NCBI GenBank assembly: GCA_023150475.1
Contig: JAKLKU010000031.1
Location: forward strand, 1 to 45,945
Reading direction: 5' to 3'
Origin: Planctomycetota bacterium
GTDB taxonomy: Bacteria; Planctomycetota; UBA1135; GCA-002686595
DNA length: 45,945 nucleotides
The notes under the pieces were generated by a model. That model made no database searches. It had not been told where the DNA came from and was given only the letters and a program-made list of their open reading frames with translations. The position numbers were made by a program, and so were the translations under genes. This document shows positions 16,111-24,491 of the stretch, piece after piece; position 1 is the first letter of the stretch, and every line of letters starts with the position of its first letter.

Positions 16111-17325
16111 CTACTTCTGCTTGCCGACGAGAAGCGCCACCATCGCGTCGAGGTCGAGCGGGTTCGGCACCCGCGGGTCGCGCGAATCCAACGTCACGGA
16201 ACGGATCCGCAGCTTCTCGGCGGCCTTGCGCGCGAGCAGGATGCGGCCGCCGGCGGATTCGTTGACCTCTTGGGCGAGCTTCTCGCGCAACGCTTCCGCG
16301 CGCGCGAGTCCGAGCCGGCCTTCCGCGTCGGCGCGTTCGTACTCGGCGAGCGCCGCGGCGCGCACGAGCTCGTCGTAACGCTTCGCTTCGGCGCGGATCT
16401 CGGCGATCTCGAGCTCGGCCTTCGCCACGACTTCCTGGATCTCCTTGTCCTTCTCGGCGCGCACGCGTTTCTCCTCGGCGTCGATTTCCTCCGCGAGCGT
16501 GTGGCTGCGGCGCTCCTCTTCGACTTCGGTCGCGGCTTCGGCCTCGAGCGCGAGTTGTTTCGTGAGCTGTTTCGCCTGGAGCTTCTTCTCGTACTCGGTC
16601 CAGAAGAGCACCTGGTGGATCTGGATCGACTCGGCGACGAGGTGATAAGGCGCGAGCAGCGCGTTGAGCTTCGGCAACGCGTCGCGGCAGCGCGCTTGAC
16701 GCGTCACGGTGCTCGCGAAATCCGATGACGAGAGCTCGGCGAGCTCCTGCATCAGGAGGCTCTGCGCGGTCGTACGCGCCAGGGCCCGATACGTCGCCTT
16801 GAGACCGTCGCGCACCAGCAGCCAACCTTCGCCGGGCACGATGCGGTAGGGGACGGTGACGCAGACCTTGACTTCGTTGCCGTCCTTCGTCCGCAGGTCG
16901 AGCACCGGCAGGTCGGCGCCGTCCGACTCCCAACCGAACGCGAGGAAGTGCGTGCGCGCGTCGAGGAAGTGCCACGCGTCGAGCCCACGCGTCGAACGCA
17001 CGAGACCTGGCGCGAAATCGCGCTCGACGAGTCCGCCGCCGCCGAAGACCGTCTGTTTCACGCCGATCGTCGCGACGGGCACGCGTTCGAAGCCGCCCCA
17101 CGCGACGGCGAGCGTCACGGCGGCGAGCGCTGCCGCGATCACCGCGCTCCTCGCGCCGAACGCCGTGGTGCGGGCAGCGACACGGAGCGCGGCGCGGACG
17201 AAGCTGGACTGCGCCACGCGGGCGACGCGGCGGACGGCCGCGCGCACGCCGCGGAAGAGCAGCGCGAAACTCGCGCGAACGGCGCGCACCGGGAACTGCA
17301 GCACCTTGCCGAATCCGCCGAACAT
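16111..17325 (-). CDS. SPFH/band-7 membrane protein (first of tandem pair by coordinate)
   Basis: 404 residues. A basic amphipathic N-terminus precedes one membrane segment (about 60-78). The SPFH/band-7 domain covers about 83-250 (VATIGVKQTVFG, DLRTKDGNEVKVCVTVPYRI and VTRQARCRDALPKLNALL are typical). A long charged coiled coil runs from about 250 to 365. Such proteins (flotillin, stomatin, HflK/C-like) oligomerise at membranes and scaffold proteases or lipid domains. The coding start lies 7 bp after the stop of the next SPFH gene, so the two form an operon and probably hetero-oligomerise, as HflK and HflC do. No FtsH gene is nearby. Confidence 0.85.
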   Translation of the reverse strand: MFGGFGKVLQFPVRAVRASFALLFRGVRAAVRRVARVAQSSFVRAALRVAARTTAFGARSAVIAAALAAVTLAVAWGGFERVPVATIGVKQTVFGGGGLVERDFAPGLVRSTRGLDAWHFLDARTHFLAFGWESDGADLPVLDLRTKDGNEVKVCVTVPYRIVPGEGWLLVRDGLKATYRALARTTAQSLLMQELAELSSSDFASTVTRQARCRDALPKLNALLAPYHLVAESIQIHQVLFWTEYEKKLQAKQLTKQLALEAEAATEVEEERRSHTLAEEIDAEEKRVRAEKDKEIQEVVAKAELEIAEIRAEAKRYDELVRAAALAEYERADAEGRLGLARAEALREKLAQEVNESAGGRILLARKAAEKLRIRSVTLDSRDPRVPNPLDLDAMVALLVGKQK

Positions 17326-17332
17326 GGCGACC

Positions 17333-18433
17333 TCACGGTTTCGCGACCACGGGCGTCTCCGCGGTCGGTTGGACGAACGGTTGGATGTCGAACTCGATCG
17401 AGCCCAGTCGCTCGATCAACGCGGCTCGCACGGCGTCTTCGCCGCGCGACGCCAGCGCTTGTGCGGCGGCGCGTTGGCCCTCGGCGTCCAACTCGTACCT
17501 GGCCGTCGCCGTCGCCGCTTCCGCGGCGCGTTTTTCGGCGAGCGTGCGCGCCTCCGAGCGTTTCTGCAGCGCGAACACGTCGGCCGCGCTCTTCGAGCGG
17601 ATCGCTTCCTGTTCGGCGGCGAGTCGATCGCGTTCGAGGTTGCCGCGTTTGACGAGCAACTCGGTCTCCTTCTCCTCGAGCGCTCGCGTGATGCGCTGGT
17701 GGCGCTCTTGCTCGAGCTTCTCGATCTGCGCGCGCAAGTGCTCGATCTCCTGGTTGCCGACCTTGCGCCGTTCGATCGCTTTCTCGTACAGCGGATCGAA
17801 ACGCGGTTTGGCGACGGCGACTTCGAGCACTTCGACGCCGTGCGGCCGCAAGTAGTCGTTGAGGCGGCGGCGTGCTTCGTTCGTCGCGGCGCGCAGGTTC
17901 TCCGGACGCACGATCTCCTCGGCGGAGAACCAGCCGAACTCGTCGCGCAGCACGGCGCGCGCGAACGCGTTGACCAGCCGTTCCTTGTAGGCATCGCGCG
18001 GTCCCGAGTCGGCGAGCACGAGCTCCGCCGCCGACGGGATCAGCGCGTACTGCAACGTGAACGCGTCGAACCAGAAGCTCGAGCCGTCGTGCGCGCGCAC
18101 GACGAGCCGCGGCCAACGATCGAGCGTGCCTTTCTCGTTGCCCTCGAATCGGAACTCGCGCGGCTGCTTGTCGAGCGTGAAGACCTGCTGGAACCACGGC
18201 ACGAACGGACGCAGTCCGGGCGCGCCGGAAGTTTCGCTTTCGCCTCGGACGTGGTCGACCAGGACGGCGACTTGGCCGTCTTCGACACGCGCGAGCCCGT
18301 GCTCGCCGGCGAGGTGCGCAAGGCCGAGCCAGACGAGCAGCGGCGCGCCCAGCACTCCGACGCCGAGTTCGAGCCAAGTGGGTCGGAACCAGCGCCGACG
18401 GGCGGCGCTGCGAGCGAGAGTTGCGTTCGACAT
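17333..18433 (-). CDS. SPFH/band-7 membrane protein (second of tandem pair)
   Basis: 366 residues. A membrane segment lies at about 20-42, a band-7 region at about 45-220 (VEDGQVAVLVDHVRGE, then ARAVLRDEFGWFSAEEIV and the LNDYLRPHGVEVLEVAVA strand), and a Lys/Glu/Arg-rich coiled coil at about 222-325. Its start codon lies 3 bp after the stop of the ECF sigma fusion gene and its stop is 7 bp before the other SPFH start, which indicates tight translational coupling. The coiled-coil tails of the two proteins are similar in length, as expected for hetero-oligomers. The role with the upstream sigma fusion is inferred only from this arrangement. Confidence 0.85.
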   Translation of the reverse strand: MSNATLARSAARRRWFRPTWLELGVGVLGAPLLVWLGLAHLAGEHGLARVEDGQVAVLVDHVRGESETSGAPGLRPFVPWFQQVFTLDKQPREFRFEGNEKGTLDRWPRLVVRAHDGSSFWFDAFTLQYALIPSAAELVLADSGPRDAYKERLVNAFARAVLRDEFGWFSAEEIVRPENLRAATNEARRRLNDYLRPHGVEVLEVAVAKPRFDPLYEKAIERRKVGNQEIEHLRAQIEKLEQERHQRITRALEEKETELLVKRGNLERDRLAAEQEAIRSKSAADVFALQKRSEARTLAEKRAAEAATATARYELDAEGQRAAAQALASRGEDAVRAALIERLGSIEFDIQPFVQPTAETPVVAKP

Positions 18434-18436
18434 CGG

Positions 18437-21166
18437 TCACTCCGCGTTCGAGAGGACGAGCGAGAGCTCGTGGACCTGGCCCGCTTCGACGCGCACTCGC
18501 CGCTCGGCGCGTTCGCGGCCCGCGGCGTTGAACGAGAACACGTACTCGCCCGGCGCGAGGTTCGGGTACACGTCGTTCGCGCCGAGGTCCGAGATGCGAC
18601 CGAGCGCCGAGCCGATCCGTTCCGAGCCGCGCGCGACGAAACGCAGCTCGAGGTCGCGGCCGAGCGCGTCGACGGCGCTCGCGTTCGCCGCGAGTCGTCC
18701 GCCGTGTTCGTCGAAGAGCTCGCAGCGCACGCGACCTCCGCGCCGCACGTCGAGCGCGCGGACCGTCGTCGCGTGCGGCGCGAGCTCGACGTCGAGTTCG
18801 CACGGCGCGTAGAGCTCCGCGAAGTGCCGATACGCGTTGCCGACGAACACGCGCACGCGCCAAAGCCCGGCCGGCAGCGCTTCGAGCGTCGTCCCGTCGG
18901 CGGCGACGACGGCGCGGCGCACGAGCCGCGACGGACGTTCTTGGTCGAGCGACACGAGATCGACTTCGAGTTCGTCGCCGGGCGTGAGCGCGGCCGCAGC
19001 GGCGTCGAACCCGAGCTCGAGCCGAGCGGCGAGCGTCTCGCGCAGCAGTTGGACGCGCTCGAAACGTGTCTCGCCGGGACCGGGCGCGTCGAATTCGAAC
19101 GTCTCCACCCGCTCGCCGGGACAATCGAGCGTCACGCGCACGGTCGCGAACGGCGCGAGATCGAGCGCCAGTGCTCCGCCGTCGCCGAACTTCGCGCCGG
19201 AAGCGGTCGCTTGCGCCGGCGCACCTTCGATGGCGAACGTCGCGGCGCCACGCGCGGGCCGGCCCGCGCTGTCGAGCACGGCGATTTCGAGACGTGCGCT
19301 CGAGAGCTCGAGCGCGACGGTCCCAGGCGCGTCGGTGTCGAGCGGCGCCGAGAGCTTCTGCGCGCCACGCAAGCCTTCGCCGCGCAGCACTTCGAGCGTG
19401 TAGCGGCCGGCGGCGAGCCCGTTCGCGACGAACCGTCCGTCGGCGTCGGTTTCGACCATCGCACCGCTGCGATGGAACTCGCCGTCGCGCCAGCCGAGCC
19501 GCGCGCCGAGCACCGGCAGCACCACGTCGAACTCGCGCCGCGCCGCGATGCCGACCAACGCGCGCTCGACCGGCTCACCCGCGCGCGCGACGCGGCCGTC
19601 GAGCCGCGAACCGGCGTCGAGCGTCACCGTGCCGACGTCGACCGGCAAGCCAGGCGAGAGCCGCAGGACTCGCGAGTACGGCGCCGCGGCGCTCGAGAAC
19701 GCGACGAAGAGACATTCACGCGCCGCCGCTGCGCGCAGCAGGAACGAACCGTCTCCACCGACGCTCGCTCGATCGATCAACGGCAGTTGCGGGCGGCCGT
19801 CGGCGAACGTCAAGAGGCCCACTTCGATCGGCGCGGCCGCCGCACGCGAATCGGCCGAGCCAGCGTGCGCCGGCGCGAGCACACGGCCGATCAGGATCGC
19901 AGCTTCGTCGAGCGCGAGCTCGACGGAGTACGTCGACCGCGCTTCTGCGCCGGCGACGCGCACGCGGACCTCGACTCGTGTCGTGCGCGGGTGTTCCGCG
20001 CTCACCACGAGCTCTTCGAGCGGACTCTCCTTCGTCGCGGCGTCGAAGATCGGCGCGAGGTCGACGCGGAACTCGCCCGACGCGTCCGCGTGGACTTCGA
20101 GTTTCGCGTCGCGCAGCGCGCGCGCCCTGCCGATCGCACGCACGGCGATGATCGCAGCGTCGGCGGCGAGCGGGGCAGGCAAGCGCACGTTGCCCGCGAG
20201 CCACGGACCGCGCCCGGCGGGCGGCGTGGACTCGCGCGGCGCGCTCGCTGCCCCTGGTGCGCCGACACCGTCCGGCGCATCGGCGACGTCCGGCGCACTG
20301 GCGAGCGCCGTGCGCACGCCGGTGGACTCGGCTCGCAGCTCCGCGTCGGTCGGTGTCGCGTCGCGGAGCTCGCCGCTCGACTGCGCCGCTTCGAACCCGG
20401 ATTCGCGGTCCGGCTCCGGCCCGCCGAGCGTCGCGACGAACGCGCTCACGCCGACCACGGCGAGCACGATCGCGCCGCCGAGGAGCTTGACGCCGAGCGC
20501 GACGCCGGCGCCGCCCGTCGCCGCGCCAGCCGCCGTGCCAGCCGGGCCGCGCGCGAGCGCTTCGGCGAGCACACGCTCGCGCAGCGCGGCGCGCGCCGTG
20601 CCGCCGAACCCGGCGACCACCGCGCCCGTCGCGAAACCGGCGGGCAACGCGCGGCGCAACAAGTCGAGGCCGCGGTGCACCTGCATGCGCACGGTGCCCG
20701 GCTCGCGGCCGAGCTCCTTCGCGATGTCGATCGACTTCTTGCCGTCGGCGAGGTGCATGCGCAGCACCTCGGCGTACGGCTCGGGCAACTTGGCGAGCGC
20801 TTCGCCGAGCTTCGACGAGAACTCCGCGAGGTCCGCCATGTCGCGCGGATCGGGTTCGCCGCGCGGGTCGAGCCGATCGGGCTCGACTTCGCGCCGCGCG
20901 CGCCGGCGAGCGAGCGCCGCTTGGTTCGCCAGGATCCCGACGAGCCACGGCACGAGCGGACGCGAAGCGTCGTAACTCGACGCGCTCTCGATCGCGGCGA
21001 GGTAGGTGCTCTGGAGCACGTCCTCGGCCTCCGCCGGGTCGCGCACGAGGTGCAGCGCGAGCTTGTGGAGTTCCGCCGACGTCCGGTCGAAGACGATGCC
21101 CAGCGCCGCGGCGTCTCCGCGTCGGCGGTAACGGTCGAAGAGCTTCTCGAGGCTCGGCTGGAACAT
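18437..21166 (-). CDS. ECF sigma factor fused to a membrane segment and a large extracytoplasmic beta-domain region
   Basis: 909 residues from ATG 21166; a longer frame upstream exists but would begin with an unrelated segment. Sigma-2 is at about 20-90 (LVRDPAEAEDVLQSTYLAAI is the core) and sigma-4 at about 115-172 (LPEPYAEVLRMHLADGKK, then a helix-turn-helix with REPGTVRMQVHRGLDLLR). An Ala/Gly-rich linker leads to one membrane segment (about 224-247). Residues 250-909 are a chain of carboxypeptidase-regulatory-like beta-sandwich modules (recurrent GRFVANGLAAGRYTLEV and GEYVFSF-type motifs). The protein therefore has its DNA-binding end inside and a sensor-like part outside. A TACACT -10-like element lies 51 bp upstream of the start. 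Two SPFH genes follow within 10 bp. Confidence 0.85.
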   Translation of the reverse strand: MFQPSLEKLFDRYRRRGDAAALGIVFDRTSAELHKLALHLVRDPAEAEDVLQSTYLAAIESASSYDASRPLVPWLVGILANQAALARRRARREVEPDRLDPRGEPDPRDMADLAEFSSKLGEALAKLPEPYAEVLRMHLADGKKSIDIAKELGREPGTVRMQVHRGLDLLRRALPAGFATGAVVAGFGGTARAALRERVLAEALARGPAGTAAGAATGGAGVALGVKLLGGAIVLAVVGVSAFVATLGGPEPDRESGFEAAQSSGELRDATPTDAELRAESTGVRTALASAPDVADAPDGVGAPGAASAPRESTPPAGRGPWLAGNVRLPAPLAADAAIIAVRAIGRARALRDAKLEVHADASGEFRVDLAPIFDAATKESPLEELVVSAEHPRTTRVEVRVRVAGAEARSTYSVELALDEAAILIGRVLAPAHAGSADSRAAAAPIEVGLLTFADGRPQLPLIDRASVGGDGSFLLRAAAARECLFVAFSSAAAPYSRVLRLSPGLPVDVGTVTLDAGSRLDGRVARAGEPVERALVGIAARREFDVVLPVLGARLGWRDGEFHRSGAMVETDADGRFVANGLAAGRYTLEVLRGEGLRGAQKLSAPLDTDAPGTVALELSSARLEIAVLDSAGRPARGAATFAIEGAPAQATASGAKFGDGGALALDLAPFATVRVTLDCPGERVETFEFDAPGPGETRFERVQLLRETLAARLELGFDAAAAALTPGDELEVDLVSLDQERPSRLVRRAVVAADGTTLEALPAGLWRVRVFVGNAYRHFAELYAPCELDVELAPHATTVRALDVRRGGRVRCELFDEHGGRLAANASAVDALGRDLELRFVARGSERIGSALGRISDLGANDVYPNLAPGEYVFSFNAAGRERAERRVRVEAGQVHELSLVLSNAE

Positions 21167-21312
21167 CGTTCCCGTCTTGTCGCGAGCCCGTGGGACGCAA
21201 CGCGTGGTTCGCGGAAAAGTGTACCGGGCCGAAGTCGAGGCGTCGGCGACCGCCGGCTCGGCCGGCTGCATGCCGTCGAGAGAGCGCGAGCGGGCCGGTA
21301 AAGTGGAGCGGC
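21167..21312. promoter_or_regulatory. Divergent control region between the ECF fusion and the AlgI-type gene
   Basis: 146 bp. The minus strand carries TACACT (21218-21223) about 51 bp before the ECF start, and the plus strand carries TAAAGT (21299-21304) 8 bp before TTG 21313. No conserved -35 is obvious for either. The region could allow the sigma fusion to control both directions, but I have no motif to show this. Confidence 0.45.
21299..21304 (+). promoter_or_regulatory. -10-like element, AlgI-type gene
   Basis: TAAAGT ends 8 bp before TTG 21313. This matches the spacing of the other leaderless-type elements and supports that start. Confidence 0.5.
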
Positions 21313-22818
21313 TTGGTCTTCAGCGCCCCGATCTTCGTCTTCCTGTTCCTGCCGCTCGGCCTGCTCTTGCACGCGATCCTGCCGAAAGGGGCGCGCAACC
21401 TGATGCTGCTCGCGGGCAGCCTGCTCTTCTTCTATTGGGGCGAGCAGGTCTACACGCTCCTGATGCTCGTCTCGATCGGCGCGAACTGGGCGTTCGGCGC
21501 GTGGGTGCACAAGGTGCGCGAGCGGCCGAACGCGGCGAAGCGCGTGATCGCGTACGCCGTGATCCTGAACCTCGCGCTGCTCGGGTTCTTCAAGTACGCG
21601 GACTTCGTCGGCGACACGTTGTCGACGTTGCTGATCGCGTTCGGCGTGCTCGACGCGCCGTTGCCGCCGCCCGGCGCGTTGTTCGGCACGTCGGCGTTCG
21701 CGCGCGACTACATCCTGACCGCGACCGGCGACGTGCGGCTGCCGATCGGCATCTCGTTCTTCACGTTCCAGGCGATGTCGTACGTCATCGACGTCTATCG
21801 CAAGGAAGGCGAGGTCCAGAAGAACCCGTTCGACTTCGCGCTCTACGTCACGTTCTTCCCGCAGTTGATCGCCGGACCGATCGTGCGCTATCGCGACGTC
21901 GACCAGCAGATCAAACAGCGCTTCGTCGATCGCGCGAAGTTCGCCTACGGCGTGCAACGCTTCATCGTCGGCCTGTCGAAGAAGGCTCTGATCGGCGACA
22001 CGCTCGCTCTGCCCGCCGACCAGATCTTCGCGCTCGCGGCGCCCGAGCGATCGTTCGAGCTCGCTTGGCTCGGGATCATCTGCTACGCGCTGCACCTGTA
22101 CTTCGACTTCTCGGGTTACAGCGACATGGCGATCGGCATGGGGAAGATGTTCGGGTTCGACTTCCTCGAGAACTTCGACTACCCGTTCATCTCCCGCAGC
22201 GTCACCGAGTTCTGGCGTCGGTGGCACATCTCGCTCTCGACGTGGTTCCGCGACTACGTCTACCTGCCGCTCGGCGGCAACCGCAAAGGCACCGCGCGCA
22301 CGTACTTCAACTTGGTCGCGATCTTCGCGCTCTGCGGCATGTGGCACGGCGCCGGCTGGAACTACCTGATCTTCGGGCTCTTCCAAGGCGTGTTCCTGGT
22401 CGCCGAGCGCCTGTTCTTCACCGAGCGCGTTCCCGACCGCGGCTGGTGGCGGCACGCGTACGTCCTGCTCGTGTTCGTCGTCACCTGGGTGATCTTCAAG
22501 GCGGCGAACATGACCGCGGCGCTCGAGTACATCGGCGCGCTCTTCGGAGCGGGCGACTTCACGAACCCGGCGCGCCCGGCGCTGATGTACTTGGATCCCC
22601 TCGTCGCGACGATGATCGTCGTCGGCGTCGCCGCTTCGATCCCGTGGGTGCCGACGCTCGCGAAGGCGAAGGAGCGGTGGCGCGCCGCCGGCGAGCGCCG
22701 TGGGCTCGTCACCTTCCTCGACTGGGGGAGCTCGTTCGCGCTGCTCGCGCTCTTCGTGCTCTCCGCGATGCAGATCACGGCCTCGACGTACAGTCCGTTC
22801 GTCTACTTCCGCTTCTGA
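21313..22818 (+). CDS. MBOAT family O-acyltransferase, AlgI type
   Basis: 501 residues from TTG 21313, which gives the family's normal N-terminus (LVFSAPIFVFLFLPLG); longer starts add an unrelated Arg-rich segment. About 10-12 hydrophobic segments follow. Conserved MBOAT motifs are intact: LPIGISFFTFQAMSY, FFPQLIAGPIVRY, YFDFSGYSDMAIG, WRRWHISLSTWFRDYVYLPL with H305, and the active-site GMWHGAGWNYLIFG with H345. AlgI-type proteins move acetyl groups across the inner membrane to partner SGNH enzymes that acetylate exopolysaccharides. The AlgX/AlgJ-like gene begins 3 bp after this stop. The polymer is not known; no polysaccharide synthase lies in the window. Confidence 0.92.
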   Translation: MVFSAPIFVFLFLPLGLLLHAILPKGARNLMLLAGSLLFFYWGEQVYTLLMLVSIGANWAFGAWVHKVRERPNAAKRVIAYAVILNLALLGFFKYADFVGDTLSTLLIAFGVLDAPLPPPGALFGTSAFARDYILTATGDVRLPIGISFFTFQAMSYVIDVYRKEGEVQKNPFDFALYVTFFPQLIAGPIVRYRDVDQQIKQRFVDRAKFAYGVQRFIVGLSKKALIGDTLALPADQIFALAAPERSFELAWLGIICYALHLYFDFSGYSDMAIGMGKMFGFDFLENFDYPFISRSVTEFWRRWHISLSTWFRDYVYLPLGGNRKGTARTYFNLVAIFALCGMWHGAGWNYLIFGLFQGVFLVAERLFFTERVPDRGWWRHAYVLLVFVVTWVIFKAANMTAALEYIGALFGAGDFTNPARPALMYLDPLVATMIVVGVAASIPWVPTLAKAKERWRAAGERRGLVTFLDWGSSFALLALFVLSAMQITASTYSPFVYFRF

Positions 22819-22821
22819 GCC

Positions 22822-24408
22822 ATGGAACCGCGCAACGGACCCGGAAAGCGACTGCCCGAGCTCGTGCTGATCACGGGCTTCCTCGTCGCGCTCGTCGCGC
22901 CGCTCGCCGACATGTTCGTCCGGCCGTCGAGTGCGCGTGACACGCTGCCCGAGCTCCGCCAACCGGCGCCGCCGCCGGACATGTCGTTCACGCCCGCCGC
23001 GCTCTGGTACTTCGCCACCGACTTCGACGCGTGGTGGAAGGACACGTTCGGGCTGCGCGACAAGCTGCTCTTCGGCCACAACTGGATCAAGCTGTTCGTC
23101 TTCGGCGTCTCTCCGTCGGCGATCGTCGAGTTCGGCAAGGACGATTGGCTCTACTACTCCGGCAACAACGCGATCGAGGTCGATCTCGGGCTCGCGCCCT
23201 TCACGCAGAAGGAGCTCGACGCCTGGGTGCGCATGCTGAACGCACGCCGTCGTTGGCTCGCCGCGCGCGGGATCCAGTTCCTCGTCGCGTGGGTGCCATC
23301 GAAGACGATCCTCTATCCCGAGCACCTGCCGGCCGGCCACACGATCACCGGCGAGAACCGCGTCGACCAACTGATCCACGCGCTCGGGCCGACGTGGAAG
23401 GATGACCTCGTCGACTTCCGTGCGTGCCAGTTCGCCGAGAAGCGGAACGACGATCCGGCGACCGGCGACTACGCGTGGTACCGACTCGGCACGCACTGGA
23501 CCGAGCGAGGCGTGTTCGCCGGTTACCTCGAGCTGATGGAGAACCTGCGGAAGCGCTACCCCGAGTTCATTCCGCGCAACCGTTCGGCGTTCAAGCTCGT
23601 GCTTTCCGACGACATCGGCGATTCGTGGGCGAGCCGGCTCTACCTCGAGGATTGGCTGCCGCAGCCGACCTACGAGTTCCGGCTGCAACGCCGCTGGCGC
23701 GCGAAGACGCTGGGCCAGGTCGGGAACTTCGTCCGCAGCGAGCGTTTCGTCGGCGACGATCCCAAGGCGCCGCGGATGCTGATGTTCCACGACTCGATGG
23801 GCCCGTCGATGCGGCCGTTGCTCGCCGAGTACTTCTCGGAGACCACGGCGTACTGGCAGTTCGACTTCGACCTCGACAAGGTCGAAGAAGCGAAGCCGGA
23901 CATCGTGATCGCGTTGTTCTCCGACCGCTCGCTCGCCTACGTGCAGCCGCGGGTGACCGCGGCGGAAGCGGGCGCCGACGTCCGCGACACGTACTCGCGC
24001 GCGAAACGGCTCCACTTCGACGTCGATTGCGCCGTCAACGAGCCGCGCGTGCGGCCGCAGGGCGACGCCGAGCTCGTGCTCGAGGACGGCGGGCTCGCGA
24101 CGACGATCACCGAAGCGGAGGGCACGTTGCTCCTGCCGCGCTTCGAGCCGGTCGAAGGCGAGACGCCGGTGCTGCGCATCCAAGTCGACGCGCCGTTCGA
24201 CACCAAGCTCGACGTCTTCTACAAGACGCGCGAGGAGCCGGCGTGGAGCCGCAAACGCGCGTACCAACTCGAGCTCCACCGAGGCCCCAACGAAGTCTTC
24301 GTCGAGCTGCTCGCGCCGGGCCTGCTCGGCGACTTGCGCATCCGACCCGGGCGCTCCGCGGGCCGCTTCGTGTTCCACGCCATCGAGCTGCGAAGCGCGC
24401 AGGACTGA
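22822..24408 (+). CDS. AlgX/AlgJ-like SGNH-hydrolase-fold acetyltransferase
   Basis: 528 residues. A single N-terminal hydrophobic segment (about 14-32) acts as signal anchor. The SGNH region spans about 70-390: an early WLYYSGNN block, GTHWTERG with H225, and MFHDSMGPS with H323-D324-S325, S325 being the probable nucleophile. The Asp that usually precedes the catalytic His (D-x-H) is replaced by Gly here (G223-T-H225), a variant also remembered from some relatives. The C-terminal 120 residues look like a beta-sandwich, possibly a carbohydrate-binding part. It would accept acetyl groups from the AlgI-type protein in the periplasm. The 3-bp spacing from the previous stop indicates coupling. 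Confidence 0.85.
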   Translation: MEPRNGPGKRLPELVLITGFLVALVAPLADMFVRPSSARDTLPELRQPAPPPDMSFTPAALWYFATDFDAWWKDTFGLRDKLLFGHNWIKLFVFGVSPSAIVEFGKDDWLYYSGNNAIEVDLGLAPFTQKELDAWVRMLNARRRWLAARGIQFLVAWVPSKTILYPEHLPAGHTITGENRVDQLIHALGPTWKDDLVDFRACQFAEKRNDDPATGDYAWYRLGTHWTERGVFAGYLELMENLRKRYPEFIPRNRSAFKLVLSDDIGDSWASRLYLEDWLPQPTYEFRLQRRWRAKTLGQVGNFVRSERFVGDDPKAPRMLMFHDSMGPSMRPLLAEYFSETTAYWQFDFDLDKVEEAKPDIVIALFSDRSLAYVQPRVTAAEAGADVRDTYSRAKRLHFDVDCAVNEPRVRPQGDAELVLEDGGLATTITEAEGTLLLPRFEPVEGETPVLRIQVDAPFDTKLDVFYKTREEPAWSRKRAYQLELHRGPNEVFVELLAPGLLGDLRIRPGRSAGRFVFHAIELRSAQD

Positions 24409-24478
24409 TCCCGAGCTGCACGTGACTTCGCGCGCCGCGCCGGCCGCCGAGCGGCTCGCACGCGACGTGTCCGCAAGC

Positions 24479-24484
24479 TAACGT
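24479..24484 (+). promoter_or_regulatory. -10-like element, TMTC-like gene
   Basis: TAACGT (in GCTAACGT) ends 7 bp before ATG 24492. It suggests a separate leaderless transcript, although the gene also follows the acylation pair after only 83 bp. Confidence 0.4.
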
Positions 24485-24491
24485 CGTCCGA

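Noticed and set aside
16856..21301. 1481-residue plus-strand open frame over the SPFH and ECF genes
   Set aside because: It is an antisense shadow in very GC-rich DNA: the composition is Arg/Ala/Glu-rich with no domain, and the minus strand holds three clear genes.
20446..24378. 1310-residue minus-strand open frame over the AlgI and AlgX-like genes
   Set aside because: Antisense shadow of well-conserved MBOAT and SGNH genes; no recognisable motif.
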